Positions 34,001-42,341 are shown, counted from the stretch's first letter. The stretch: 64,000 nucleotides of DNA from CAYMZZ01 sp046297935 (GCA_046297935.1 JBKBHA010000003.1:377683-441682); one strand, 5' to 3'. Program-made: numbers and translations. Notes: generated by a model from the letters alone, not told the origin.

Positions 34001-34789
34001 AACCCGTTTGATGCTGCTGTCGAGCACGCGCAGATAGGGCTTTCCATCTTTGTAGGCAAATTCAAACTTACCTTTCAAATCATCTTGCAGCGAATAGCCG
34101 TAAGCTTCCAGGAGCTTGTTTTTTTCTTTATCCCAGTTGCGAATGCTATCAAAATAATTCGCTCCGTAGGCGTTTAGCAGTTGAAGAAAGACGATCACTT
34201 TTGGAAGGCATAGCGGATGATCAGGATCGTGATAGTCGCAACTGGTATCAAAATTTCGTTCTTCGTTCTTTCGGATCAGAACCGGATATTCTTCTCCATC
34301 GATCGTGACCGAGGCTTTTACCACTTCATTTTCTGCCTGTTCAATGCTTGCCTTTTGTGTCCGCAAATATTTTTCAGCGTCCGCAAATACGGTCGGCGAA
34401 GAAAGCAGCCGGAGTGTTTTAAGATCGATTGTTTTCATTTTTGCCACTGTGTGGCGCTGATCGTATTCCACCTCATCGTTCTGGAGGTGACCCCGATCGA
34501 TCATTTCCTGTAATTGGAATAGCGAGGCCGTTTCGTGACGGCAGATATCACCGATATTATATGGGCAACTGCATCGAAGAGAGAGGCCCTTTGGGTCCTT
34601 AAATTTTTGAATATATACCCGATAAAAAGTCGAGTAACTATCGTCTTTAACCCGGAAAACGGCAGAGCCGAACAGATCATCATATTCCACCAGTTCCACG
34701 AATCCGATTGCGTGTATCTTTTTGCCACGGCGGATTACTTCGTCAGTTCCATGGGTATAAACGTATTTGAGCAGGTGCGGTAAAGCCAT
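31025..34789 (-). CDS. SWIM-domain SNF2-family helicase
   Basis: About 1254 residues from ATG 34789. The N-terminal SWIM zinc finger has the spacing CxCx7CxH (Cys 73, 75, 83, His 85). A long middle region of mixed strands follows. The Swi2/Snf2 ATPase core carries DDMGLGKT (about 818), LDESQAIKN in place of the usual DEAH, SGTPLQNNTFD, SLKAGGVGLNLTAAD and QAIDRTHRIGQT. Bacterial members of this architecture are thought to remodel protein-DNA or RNA polymerase complexes (as RapA does); the target here is unknown. It is a single-gene unit, about 240 bp from its neighbours. Confidence 0.93.
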   Translation of the reverse strand: MALPHLLKYVYTHGTDEVIRRGKKIHAIGFVELVEYDDLFGSAVFRVKDDSYSTFYRVYIQKFKDPKGLSLRCSCPYNIGDICRHETASLFQLQEMIDRGHLQNDEVEYDQRHTVAKMKTIDLKTLRLLSSPTVFADAEKYLRTQKASIEQAENEVVKASVTIDGEEYPVLIRKNEERNFDTSCDYHDPDHPLCLPKVIVFLQLLNAYGANYFDSIRNWDKEKNKLLEAYGYSLQDDLKGKFEFAYKDGKPYLRVLDSSIKRVTPLANPNRPVAAPAVREKPVETEVVEIEKEPRPSQRLAAVINLNKVSYPFFTIDAILGEPNEENNGFAGKAEKADISRYIETEKLPEADKEVLALLRKLQDTEINKFVSRNSPFSGIWENIIHQEGEDLPGETRELIAEYLFPRLRQLFTGREDQPLIYLLPKGKTFKTANLEPVQAGNEDAVPHFVVRKNGKYKISLQIQMGSIERGMEENETASPLFYLYNDRIYCWTNPEMIHLAEKFLPDGYFEVPADNWDKTLQEFIIPLTREYKVDFDRQLIDEVKDGDPEVKLFLVEKGDYLVFQPSFSYKGYETKTRDRDEIIVPRQEKILVVHRNRQAENSFIEKLKALHSNFIVNEDNGSLALKGTDVLKNNWFFLFVDAMRDMKTPVFGFEALKNFRFNTAKPQTKIFISSNTDWFDAKVDIVFGDQKVTVAEVKRALANKQQFVQLNDGTLGILPEEWLKKYSLLFRVGEGNSNNLKLSRYHLSVVDELYENRDEEELVVKLEEKYENLRQFNKIQEVDPPAHLQPILRPYQTAGFQWLNYLREIKWGGILADDMGLGKTVQALSFLEHVRSQNGRIKALVVCPTTLIYNWESEIRKFTPKLTYRIHHGATRTRQREEILDHDVTITTYGTLRSDIKLLMSVQFDYVVLDESQAIKNPSSKVTKAACLLNASHRLCMSGTPLQNNTFDIFAQMHFLNPGMLGTMEFFRQEFAIPIDKFGEQDRKEHLRKILYPFILRRTKEQVARDLPEKQEMILWCEMEDEQRKIYDAYRNDFRDKILGTIQEQGIQRSQLTILQGLMKLRQICDSPAILNEEEKFENHSIKLEEIGRELTENISNHKALIFSQFLGMLALIKTKLDELGVKYEYFDGSTTAPDREKAIQRFQNDDSVRVFLISLKAGGVGLNLTAADYVYIVDPWWNPAVEQQAIDRTHRIGQTKNIFAYRMICKDTIEDKILQLQEKKRALAKDLIADDTSFVKSLTREDVEYLFS

Positions 34790-35075
34790 ATTCAATTTTA
34801 CTATTCACAATTCGCCGAAGCAGAAGTCAGAAACCTTCCTCCCGGCCACCCCGATCTAACCGGGGCAATCGGCAAATCTAAAGGAATCAGACGCGGATTT
34901 CCTCGAAAAGGATGAAGTAATTCGCAATTTTTTTATTGTGATTCTTCCCTCCCGAAAATTTCGTATCTTGTAAGGTTTGGCCAGCCTATTTCTTTGAAAA
35001 TGGCCAATTATGGTGTAGCTACTGTTGTTGTTGTTTGCGGCATTAAATTGGCAGGCTTTCAATGATTCCTTTTTC

Positions 35076-35801
35076 TTAAACCGCAATTAGTTTACCGTCT
35101 TTATATTCCGGCAATACGTTTGCGATGTCTGTGGTAAGACAGAATCGGATATCGTCTATCAGACCGAAACGTTCCACCAGTCGATGGTAGTGTGTGAGTT
35201 TGGGAGCGTACTCCATGAGGTTGTTCTTATTCTTGTTGAACATTTGTTCTGCCATCAGCGAACTGTCACAATGAATGGTAAAGTGTTTTTTGATTCGGCT
35301 GATCACAGCTCCTGCAAACAGTGTGTCTTCCAGATTAAAGCGATCTTTCCATCCTGCACAACCGAGGATTACATTTTTATTTTTTGCGACCAGGTAATCT
35401 GCCACAGCGCTAAGGTTAGGAAAGGAGCCTGAGATAATTGTTTCCGCCCCGCGTTCCAGTGCCATGTGGAGAAGTCTTGTGCCATTGGTAGTGGTTAGCA
35501 CCAGTGTTTTGTTTTCGATGAATTCCCGGCTGTACTCCAGTGGGGAATTTCCATGTTCGAGTCCGTCAGCGATTTTGCCATCGCGTTCGCCAGCTGCGAT
35601 ACCGTCGATGCTTCTGCTGATTTCGATAGCTTTTGGTACTGAGTCAACCGGTATCACGCATTTTGCCCCGTTATGGAGCGCTGATGCGATTGTGCTGGTT
35701 GCTCTAAAGACGTCGATAATAACCACCACGCTATTGCTAAGGTCGTACAGGTGTAGCAGGGCAGGCGAGAGGGATGTATGCAGACTTGGTTTGTTACTCA
35801 T
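35076..35801 (-). CDS. comB: 2-phosphosulfolactate phosphatase-like protein (ComB)
   Basis: A 241-residue protein of the ComB family: VVVIIDVFRATSTI near the start, GERDGKIADGLEHGNSP, LTTTNGTRLLHMA, GCAGWKDRFNLEDTLFAGAVI. The D-x-x-R-A-(S/T)-(S/T) and GNSP motifs are well kept. ComB hydrolyses 2-phosphosulfolactate in methanogen coenzyme M synthesis. In Bacteroidota it occurs without that pathway, possibly for sulfolactate or sulfonolipid-related metabolism (inference). The upstream side is the ten-hairpin array. Confidence 0.88.
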   Translation of the reverse strand: MSNKPSLHTSLSPALLHLYDLSNSVVVIIDVFRATSTIASALHNGAKCVIPVDSVPKAIEISRSIDGIAAGERDGKIADGLEHGNSPLEYSREFIENKTLVLTTTNGTRLLHMALERGAETIISGSFPNLSAVADYLVAKNKNVILGCAGWKDRFNLEDTLFAGAVISRIKKHFTIHCDSSLMAEQMFNKNKNNLMEYAPKLTHYHRLVERFGLIDDIRFCLTTDIANVLPEYKDGKLIAV

Positions 35802-35812
35802 ATTCGGGGCCG

Positions 35813-35820
35813 CAAAAATA
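35813..35820 (-). promoter_or_regulatory. Probable -7 box of comB
   Basis: TATTTTTG on the minus strand matches TAnnTTTG 11 bp upstream of the comB start. No clear -33 box is visible. Confidence 0.4.
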
Positions 35821-35981
35821 GCGAATCTGGCTCTTATCCCTTCCCAGGTTCGTGGGTGGTTGATCTATTTCCGGGATGAATCTGTCCTTTGAGGGGTTGA
35901 GATTTGCTTTTATTCTGGTAGCGTTGAAGTTGTTGGAGCGGTTAGTTCGAGAGCCGCTAAGCCTTGTTCCGAAAGGTGCGT

Positions 35982-36799
35982 CGGTCGGACCGGTCTTCCG
36001 ACCGGGGTGTTGGTTGGGTAGGTTGTGAACACGGCTTGTTTAAAAGGTCCTCACCTTGACCCCGTCGGACCGGCGGTCGGATGGGTCTTCCGACCGGGGT
36101 GGAAGTTGTGGCAAGTTTTGAAAAGCTCTAATGGAAAAAGGCTACCGCGCTGAGCGGTCGGATGGGTCTTCCGACCGAGGAAGAAAGTTGTGGTAAGCTA
36201 TGCGGCAAGGCGTCTTCACGCCGCCTCCGTCGGACCGGCGGTCGGATGGGTCTTCCGACCGAGGAAGAAAGTTGTGGTAAGCTATGCGGCAAGGCGTCTT
36301 CACGCCGCCTCCGTCGGACCGGCGGTCGGACGGGTCCTCCGACCGGGGTGGAAGTTGTGGCAAGTTTTGAAAAGCTCTTACGGAAAAGGCTACCGCGCTG
36401 ACGCGGTCGGACCGGCGGTCGGATGGGTCCTCCGACCGGGGTGGTTGTGGGAGGTTGCGGTAACGGCTGACGGACAAAGTCCCCAAAACGCTACCCCGTC
36501 GGACCGGTGGTCGGATGGGTCCTCCGACCGGGGTGGTTGTGGGAGGTTGCAGCAGCGGATGACACGGGAGGTTTTCAAACCGCGACGGCGGTCGGACGGG
36601 TCTTCCGACCGAGGTGGCAGGTTGGGGCAAGTTGTAGAAACCGCTAACACAAGAGGGCAACTCCCCGCCTCCGTCGGACCGGCGGTCGGACGGGTCTTCC
36701 GACCGAGGTGGAAGGTTGGGGCAAGTTGTAGAAAACGCTAACACAAGAGGGCAACTCCCCGCCTCCGTCGGACCGGCGGTCGGACGGGTCTTCCGACCG
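35982..36799. repeat. Array of ten 23-nt GC-rich hairpins
   Basis: Ten copies of a stem-loop, arms CGGTCGGA and TCCGACCG with a 7-nt loop, start at 35982, 36074, 36155, 36239, 36323, 36416, 36508, 36589, 36683 and 36777. Spacing is 81-94 bp. Most copies are preceded by CCGTCGGACCGG. The intervening segments are themselves near-repeats: those following copies 3 and 4 are almost identical, as are those following copies 8 and 9. Copies differ in the loop ends (T or C), not in the stem, except the seventh whose first base is T. The 1.2-kb region 35802-36999 holds no gene; long frames across the array just translate the repeat. Confidence 0.92.
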
Positions 36800-36999
36800 A
36801 GGTGGCAGGTTGTGGCAGGTCAGTGATTTTCCAGAAAAATCTTTTAAAGCCACCAAAAGTTCCGCCTCAACACCAATATCTGGTCTCGGCTAAAAAATGC
36901 GAAAATGGCCCAAAATGGACCGGAATTTGATAAAATATGCCTTAAAATATCGGAAAAAGAGGCAAATCCCGACTCTGCGAAAAATTGAAAATTTATGAA

Positions 37000-37479
37000 C
37001 TATTGCCGCTGAAGAAGGGCGCGCCACTTATCGGTTTCAGCAAATTCCTTCAACACCAGATTTCGTTGCTCCAATAAGCGCTTCATGTATCGGGTAAGAT
37101 AAACCCTATTAAAAAGGCGACCAAAACTGCCATAAGGTGCTTCGAAATGCAGAAGATCAATCATTATTGTCCCATTGTCGCAGGGCTTGAAATGATGCTC
37201 GTGACGAAAACTGCGAAAGTCGCCCTCAATCTGCTCATCTACAAACATAACCGCCTTCTTCATCTCTGTTATCTTGGACCGAAACAACCGACGCTTAAAC
37301 AAATGCCGGCCCTTCCAGGTAACGGTTTCGTCTTTGTCTATCAAACCAAAACGAACGCCCGACACCGCTTCCTCCTGATGACGGCTCATGGATTCCTTAT
37401 GTAATTCTATGCTGCGGGATAAGTCAAAAACTCGCTCAGTCGGAGCGGCTATAAAAGTGGTTAGGTGTATGGTGGGCAT
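37000..37479 (-). CDS. SRPBCC family protein
   Basis: 159 residues from ATG 37479 (a TTG at 37491 is possible). PTIHLTTFIAAPTERVFDLSRSIELHKES opens the fold as in coenzyme Q-binding/cell-division-inhibitor-like SRPBCC proteins; TWKGRHLFKRRLFRSKITEMKKAVMFVDEQIEGDFRSFRHEHHF forms the middle strands, and the C-terminal helix has RLFNRVYLTRYMKRLLEQRN. The ligand is unknown. It precedes the hairpin array and follows gcvT by 65 bp in the same direction. Confidence 0.8.
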   Translation of the reverse strand: MPTIHLTTFIAAPTERVFDLSRSIELHKESMSRHQEEAVSGVRFGLIDKDETVTWKGRHLFKRRLFRSKITEMKKAVMFVDEQIEGDFRSFRHEHHFKPCDNGTIMIDLLHFEAPYGSFGRLFNRVYLTRYMKRLLEQRNLVLKEFAETDKWRALLQRQ

Positions 37480-37544
37480 TGCCTGCTGCAAGCTTTAGTC
37501 AGTTTGTGTATCCCCTCCCAGCAAAAATCTGACCATTTCCGATC

Positions 37545-38630
37545 TCAGGAAAATGGAATCTTGGCTACGCGAGCCTGCAATAGCTTGTCGCGCACCTTGA
37601 TGTATACGGGCGTATCAATATTGGAATACGCCGTACGTACATAGCCCATGCCAATGGCCTTGCCAAGGCTGGGTGACTGGGTTCCGCTTGTCACATGACC
37701 GATCGTGGCACCAGCCTGATCCTTTATTTCATAACCATGCCTCGGAATTCCTTTGTCGATCATTTCAAACCCCACCAACTTCCGTTCCACACCGACTTCT
37801 TTTTGGGCCTTCAATTGTTCACTCGAGGTAAATGGCTTAGTAAATTTGGTGATCCAACCCAAACCTGCCTCAAGGGGCGAAGTGTTGTCGTCGATATCGT
37901 TTCCGTATAAACAATAACCCATCTCTAAACGCAAAGTGTCGCGAGCACCCAAACCTATTGGACGAATACCTGAAGAAGCACCTACTTCAAAAATCGAATT
38001 CCAGATTTTTTCGGCGTCATCATTTTTGTCCTCAAAATATATCTCTACGCCGCCCGCGCCGGTATAACCGGTAGCACTTACAAGCACATTGTCAACACCA
38101 GCAAACCTACCCTTTGCAAACGTGTAGTATTTCATGTTCAGCAGATCGATCTCCGTCAGTGGCTGCAATATGCGGGTCGCATTGGGACCCTGCACGGCAA
38201 GCAAACAGGTCTTGTCGGAAATATTGTGCATTTCTACGTTAGCCGTATTAAAGGACTGAATCCAACTCCAATCTTTTTCGATGTTAGAGGCATTCACCAC
38301 GAGCATATACACTTTGTTATCCTCGATACAGTATACCAGCAGATCGTCTACTATTCCTCCATTGTTGTTGGGCAGACAACTATATTGTGCCTGACCGGCT
38401 TTCAGCTTCGCGGCATCATTGCTGGTAACACGTTGAATGAGGTCGAGGGCATTCTCGCCCTTTAGTATGAACTCACCCATATGGCTCACATCAAAAACGC
38501 CTGCGTTTCGGCGAACTGCAGCATGTTCTTCGTTTATGCCGGCATAACTCACGGGCATCTGATAACCGGCAAAGTCTACCATCTTAGCACCTAGCGCAAT
38601 ATGTTTATCTGTAAAGGGTGTACGTTTCAT
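37545..38630 (-). CDS. gcvT: Glycine cleavage system T protein (aminomethyltransferase)
   Basis: A 361-residue protein with all GcvT landmarks: MVDFAGYQMPVSYAG, FDVSHMGEF, TSNDAAKLKAGQAQYS, GYTGAGGVEIYFED, LGARDTLRLEMGYCLYGNDID and ITKFTKPFTSSEQL near the barrel end. It transfers the aminomethyl carbon from the H-protein lipoate to tetrahydrofolate, releasing ammonia. The gcvH and gcvP genes are not in the window. I see no glycine riboswitch; the leader from the predicted -7 box at 38650 is only about 13 nt. Confidence 0.95.
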   Translation of the reverse strand: MKRTPFTDKHIALGAKMVDFAGYQMPVSYAGINEEHAAVRRNAGVFDVSHMGEFILKGENALDLIQRVTSNDAAKLKAGQAQYSCLPNNNGGIVDDLLVYCIEDNKVYMLVVNASNIEKDWSWIQSFNTANVEMHNISDKTCLLAVQGPNATRILQPLTEIDLLNMKYYTFAKGRFAGVDNVLVSATGYTGAGGVEIYFEDKNDDAEKIWNSIFEVGASSGIRPIGLGARDTLRLEMGYCLYGNDIDDNTSPLEAGLGWITKFTKPFTSSEQLKAQKEVGVERKLVGFEMIDKGIPRHGYEIKDQAGATIGHVTSGTQSPSLGKAIGMGYVRTAYSNIDTPVYIKVRDKLLQARVAKIPFS

Positions 38631-38649
38631 ACGACGATAAAATTGTCCG

Positions 38650-38657
38650 CAAATGTA
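38650..38657 (-). promoter_or_regulatory. Probable -7 box of gcvT
   Basis: TACATTTG on the minus strand, 20 bp before the gcvT start codon. The -33 position lacks TTTG. Confidence 0.42.
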
Positions 38658-38699
38658 AGACGAACTGTAGTATTTATGGTGTAACTCTTGCAGGCATGC

Positions 38700-38753
38700 T
38701 GAAAAGGGAAAGCCCCCATTCAGGGGGCCTGGCCTGCCTGATAGACATCAGGC
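38700..38753 (-). terminator. Two tandem hairpins with a T-rich tail
   Basis: Reading the minus strand, the hairpin GCCTGAT/ATCAGGC (38753-38736, AGAC-type loop) is followed by GCCCCC/GGGGGC (38728-38712) and then TTTCCCTTTT. It lies about 150 nt beyond the PspC gene stop and upstream of gcvT, so it probably terminates the PspC transcript; the 38.75-38.9 kb stretch between them contains no gene. Confidence 0.6.
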
Positions 38754-38899
38754 TTCAACTTCAACCGAGTTTAAGGGATAATGGTTAATGGTCTATGTCT
38801 TGTTTGCAATCGTTATGTTGATATACGCAGTCAGCTACCAGCTGAACGAGGTTTTGACGCGGGCAAGTTGATTCAGGTTACAACATGGTGCGGGAAATT

Positions 38900-41074
38900 T
38901 TAATTCCAGCGCAGTAAAGAAAGGGGGCCAGGAGAACTGATGGTGGCGTATCCTTCTTCACTGTCATCCTCCAAAGATTCCTTGCTGCTATCTTTTCGGT
39001 TACGTCGGTCATCGCCGCGGTTGTCACCACTATCATCCCGCCGGTTGTCCCTGTCGTACTGATTTTCTCGTGGCGAGTAGGTATTCCCTGAGTACCGATT
39101 CAAAACCCTCCCGGCACTATCACGCAAGTTGCCATCCTGATCCATAGTATAATCCACATTGCTGCGGAAACGATAGCGATAATAATCGTCCCAATCGTCA
39201 AAGTCCATATACCTGCGCCCGCCTTCACGAACCCTGATGCGAGGGCCAAACGGGTGGAGCTTGCGGCGAACGGATTCATCGAATCGGATTTGCTTGCCAA
39301 CTGGAACCAGGATTTCCACCTGTACCTGTTGGCCCCGATATTTTGATTCTTTCGAAATGGAAAAACCATTCGCTAAATCAAGAATACTGTCTTTCGATAT
39401 CACCGGATAAATAATCGCCTGTGCCCGCTCGGTGGCCGACTCATCCGTGCGACCATTACTGAATTTCCGGATATTCACATGGTATTCGCTGTCGATACTT
39501 TTCATGATATTAAAATGTACTGCAGACAACCGCAGCGTATCGGGTGAAAGGTCCCAGCCGGTGCCTTCATCGTTCATCCAGGCAAAGTTTCCATTGTATT
39601 CCAGCTCAGGTTCGGTCACAGCAACTATCAGCTTGCCATTCGATGGTTGTTGCATTTCTACCGCTTCGGCCACATTCTCTGAGCGACTGAAATCTCTAGC
39701 CAGACTCGATACCAGCAAAATCACACTAACCCATCCAATAGTCCAAAGTGCACCGAATGTCCAGCCGAGGTAACTATGGCGGGATTTCACCCGCATCACC
39801 CGACGCACAATCCAGGTAATCATTCCTATCAGTGGCACAAGCAAGAAGAAGATCAGTGTTCCCCATGCATACATTTGCTGCCAGTTGCTGGTCCACATAA
39901 AATTATTGATGGGCCACCATGCTATGCCACCAAACAGCAGTGCGATAAGCGTAACGAACAAAGCGAATGTAATAACGCCTGCAATGAACAGGAAGAATGC
40001 TTTAAACAACACCCCAATTGCATGGCCGATACCCCAGCCACTTCGACGGGCTGTTTCGCCAACTTCCGATGCAAACTGACGCCCGCGAGTGTCGGCAAAT
40101 TCTCGTGCTTTAGTTCCAAATTGCTGTGCTGACTCTTTAACCTCTTCACCCCAGTTCTTCATGCGGTCTTTAACGTTGCCCATTCCTTCCTGAACATTCT
40201 GACGAATACGGTTAACATCCACTTTCTCTCCGCGCATTTCCATTTTCTCATAATTCGTTCTTGCCTCTGGTAATACCATCCACAATACGATATAAGCAAG
40301 GAAAAAGGTCCCGCTTAATGAGCCGAATACGATGTTGGGAAATAAAGAGAATCCATGTCCCCAGCTGATCCAATCCAGCATACTGATCAACACACTAAAT
40401 AGAGTAGGAGCAATCAGAATAAAACGCAGCGTGTTTGATTTTACTCCGAAGTAGGCACCAAGTCCGCCAGCTACCCCTCCCAGCATTTTATCATCAGGAT
40501 TACGATACAATCGCTTGCCACCATAACTCTCCAGGTCCCGCGTTGGCAGGAAGGCCCAAAGAAGAATGTAAATCAGGAAGCCCAAACCAAAACCTCCGAA
40601 AGTGACAATAGCAAAAAGAATTCGCACTATTGCAGGATCAGTGTTGAGGTAGTTGGCAATGCCGCTACATACGCCACCAATGAATTTGTCACTGCTATCA
40701 CGATATAGGCGGCCACGACCCGTGCTGCGCGTATAGCTACTATACTGGCCGGATCCTGTGCTGCCCTGATTGCCCGCCCCTGCACCTGACTGGTCTTTTT
40801 CGTCCGCTTCAATACTGTCGAAATCTTCCGGACGTCCCATTCCGGCGATTATTTCCTCCACGTCTGCTTCTGTAATTGCAGCAGCTCCCTTGCGAACCTT
40901 ATCATTCATCAGTTCTGCAATACGACTCTCAATATCATTGATAATTTCATCGCGACCTTCTTCCTGAGCAAAATAGCGACGCAAACTATCAATATAGTCC
41001 TGCAATTTTTCAAACGCCAGGTCCTCAATCGGTATCACCCGTCCACTGAGGTTTATGTTAATAATCTTTTTCAT
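38900..41074 (-). CDS. Large PspC-domain membrane protein
   Basis: A 724-residue protein. The N-terminus (1-85) is a charged helical segment with ISSxIxELxxDxxxxxxx-type text (INDIESRIAELMNDKVRKG, VEEIIAGMGRPEDF). Two PspC domains follow (about 119-178 and 186-270), each with LYR(D/N)..DK..GGV..G and paired membrane helices. More membrane helices (about 350-450) precede a periplasmic beta-rich part and an Asp/Arg-rich tail. PspC proteins sense envelope stress. The PadR repressor gene directly upstream (23 bp) forms an operon with it, the usual Bacteroidota pairing. Confidence 0.88.
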   Translation of the reverse strand: MKKIININLSGRVIPIEDLAFEKLQDYIDSLRRYFAQEEGRDEIINDIESRIAELMNDKVRKGAAAITEADVEEIIAGMGRPEDFDSIEADEKDQSGAGAGNQGSTGSGQYSSYTRSTGRGRLYRDSSDKFIGGVCSGIANYLNTDPAIVRILFAIVTFGGFGLGFLIYILLWAFLPTRDLESYGGKRLYRNPDDKMLGGVAGGLGAYFGVKSNTLRFILIAPTLFSVLISMLDWISWGHGFSLFPNIVFGSLSGTFFLAYIVLWMVLPEARTNYEKMEMRGEKVDVNRIRQNVQEGMGNVKDRMKNWGEEVKESAQQFGTKAREFADTRGRQFASEVGETARRSGWGIGHAIGVLFKAFFLFIAGVITFALFVTLIALLFGGIAWWPINNFMWTSNWQQMYAWGTLIFFLLVPLIGMITWIVRRVMRVKSRHSYLGWTFGALWTIGWVSVILLVSSLARDFSRSENVAEAVEMQQPSNGKLIVAVTEPELEYNGNFAWMNDEGTGWDLSPDTLRLSAVHFNIMKSIDSEYHVNIRKFSNGRTDESATERAQAIIYPVISKDSILDLANGFSISKESKYRGQQVQVEILVPVGKQIRFDESVRRKLHPFGPRIRVREGGRRYMDFDDWDDYYRYRFRSNVDYTMDQDGNLRDSAGRVLNRYSGNTYSPRENQYDRDNRRDDSGDNRGDDRRNRKDSSKESLEDDSEEGYATISSPGPLSLLRWN

Positions 41075-41097
41075 GTCTGAAATTTTTTGGTTGAAGT

Positions 41098-41445
41098 CTA
41101 CTTAATGTCTGTTGAACTTTTCCTGGCGGTTAGCGAATTGACGCCGTTTGATAATTCATTCCAGGTTTGTTCTAATTCTTTGTAAAAATTTTCGCCCTTT
41201 TCTGTAAGCGAAAAGTATTTGCGCGGCGGACCCGAATTACTTTCTACCCACCGGTAAGTGAGCATATCAGAATTTTTTAGTCGGGTCAATAAAGGGTAAA
41301 GCGTTCCTTCCAGAATCTGCAAGTTGGCATTCCTCATTTCCTCCACAATGTCGCTGGGGTAGGCCTCACCCCTGCGTATGATGGATAAAATGCAGAATTC
41401 CAAAATCCCTTTCCGCATCTGGCTCTGGGTGTTTTCAATATTCAT
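41098..41445 (-). CDS. PadR-family transcriptional regulator
   Basis: 115 residues, a PadR winged helix: MRKGILEFCILSIIRRGEAYPSDIVEEM, then LQILEGTLYPLLTRLKNSDMLTYRWVESNSGPPRKYFSLTEKGENFYKEL. GTLYPLLxRL and PRKYxxLTxxG are diagnostic. It probably represses its own operon with the PspC gene, which starts 23 bp after the stop. Confidence 0.93.
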   Translation of the reverse strand: MNIENTQSQMRKGILEFCILSIIRRGEAYPSDIVEEMRNANLQILEGTLYPLLTRLKNSDMLTYRWVESNSGPPRKYFSLTEKGENFYKELEQTWNELSNGVNSLTARKSSTDIK

Positions 41446-41514
41446 ACTACTTCATTTCTTTTTTATGCTAATCAGGTCTCTGACCAAAGTCTGTCAAAAC
41501 GAATTCAACGACAT

Positions 41515-41548
41515 CCACTCCCCACTCCCCACTTTCCACTCCCCGCTC
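41515..41548. repeat. Short heptanucleotide repeat, CCACTCC-like
   Basis: About five heptads of the type CCCCACT/CCACTCC with one TTCCACT and one CCCCGCT variant. It is intergenic, within the 340-bp gap 41446-41783, which otherwise holds the PadR promoter region and two terminators. Confidence 0.6.
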
Positions 41549-41570
41549 TCAATGACACAAAGCTAAGGTG

Positions 41571-41608
41571 AAAACTGGTACTATGCAACACACAGTACCA
41601 GTTTTTTT
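41571..41608 (+). terminator. Orphan plus-strand terminator
   Basis: AAAACTGGTACT (41571-41582) and AGTACCAGTTTT (41594-41605) pair over 12 bp with an 11-nt loop and a run of seven T. No plus-strand gene precedes it for over 17 kb (flanking genes are on the minus strand), so a short RNA or bidirectional use is implied. Confidence 0.72.
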
Positions 41609-41730
41609 AAGGTAATGTTGATTAACCAGTTCACTGATATTTATAATTCTCTGTTATTCAGAGTTTTATTCGCCAGCAAGAAAAATAATTTATGATAAAC
41701 GGCATTTTTTATAGCTGAGCGGAGGGCACG

Positions 41731-41759
41731 CAAAAATAAAAGGCGCCCAATGGGCGCCT
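41731..41759 (-). terminator. Terminator of the exbD-like gene
   Basis: AGGCGCCCA (41741-41749) and TGGGCGCCT (41751-41759) flank a single A; on the minus strand TTTATTTTTG follows. It lies 25 bp beyond the ExbD stop. Confidence 0.82.
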
Positions 41760-41783
41760 CCGACGGATAAGGGCAGGAGAATG

Positions 41784-42341
41784 TCAATTCATGGCATTAT
41801 TATCTTGAAAAGCGTTAATCAGGGCTTTGTCAGAAGCCTCAAGTGGCACAATAACATATCGCTTAACTACATTGATAGCCGTTTCATCGAGCAGGTCAAC
41901 CAGCTGTTGATAGCTCGCTGCCTCGCCGGGTTTAATAATCATCATCATTGTTTCCCGACCTCCTGGTAGGTCGGATTGGTCGAGCCGTTCCTGAAATTCT
42001 CGAATCATTGCGCGAACTCCCTGCTCGCCTGATTCGAATGCAGGTCGGAAGCTTTCGCGCGCAAGCGCTTCATCCGCTGAACCTTCGTACACAAAATAAC
42101 GTTGCGGGCCTTCGATCAAAACGGTGAAAGCGCCTGATCGGGGAAGCTTCATTGCTGGTCCCTCTTTTGGCATATTCAATTTCATCACATGGGGTTCTGA
42201 CATCTGCGTCGTCATCACAAAGAACGCGACGAGCAGAAAACCCAGATCAACCATCGGAGTCATATCAATCCGCAGCGACAATCGTTTTGCACGAACCCCT
42301 CTTCTGCCGCGGGGCTGCAGAGCTTCGGTTTCAAAATTCAT
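41784..42341 (-). CDS. ExbD/TolR-family biopolymer transport protein, isolated
   Basis: From ATG 42341 the product is 185 residues; upstream frame to 42416 is not used. A basic cytoplasmic N-terminus (RGRRGVRAKR) precedes a membrane helix of the ExbD type, LRIDMTPMVDLGFLLVAFFVMTT, whose Asp in PMVDLGF is the proton-relay residue. The periplasmic part ends DLLDETAINVVKRYVIVPLEASDKALI, as in ExbD. It is an orphan: no exbB or tonB adjoins. It is divergent from the universal stress protein gene. Confidence 0.88.
   Translation of the reverse strand: MNFETEALQPRGRRGVRAKRLSLRIDMTPMVDLGFLLVAFFVMTTQMSEPHVMKLNMPKEGPAMKLPRSGAFTVLIEGPQRYFVYEGSADEALARESFRPAFESGEQGVRAMIREFQERLDQSDLPGGRETMMMIIKPGEAASYQQLVDLLDETAINVVKRYVIVPLEASDKALINAFQDNNAMN

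Noticed and set aside
34999..35064. 21-codon hydrophobic frame MANYGVATVVVVCGI...
   Set aside because: Too short to support without expression or conservation; the upstream TATCTTG is only a partial -7 box.
34856..35086. 76-codon minus-strand frame after comB
   Set aside because: Low-complexity Lys/Ser/Asn text overlapping the comB end; no support.
35982..36799. CRISPR-like array (23-nt repeat with ~60-70-nt gaps)
   Set aside because: The gaps are themselves near-duplicates, repeat spacing varies, and no cas genes are present; it is a hairpin cluster.
36142..36856. Long minus- and plus-strand frames of Arg/Ser/Asp/Pro-rich repeats across the hairpin array
   Set aside because: They only translate the repeat; both strands are open at once and there is no start signal or domain.
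38830..38860. tRNA D-arm-like text on the minus strand (TTCAGCTGGTAGC)
   Set aside because: No acceptor stem, anticodon arm or TTCGA T-loop can be formed around it.
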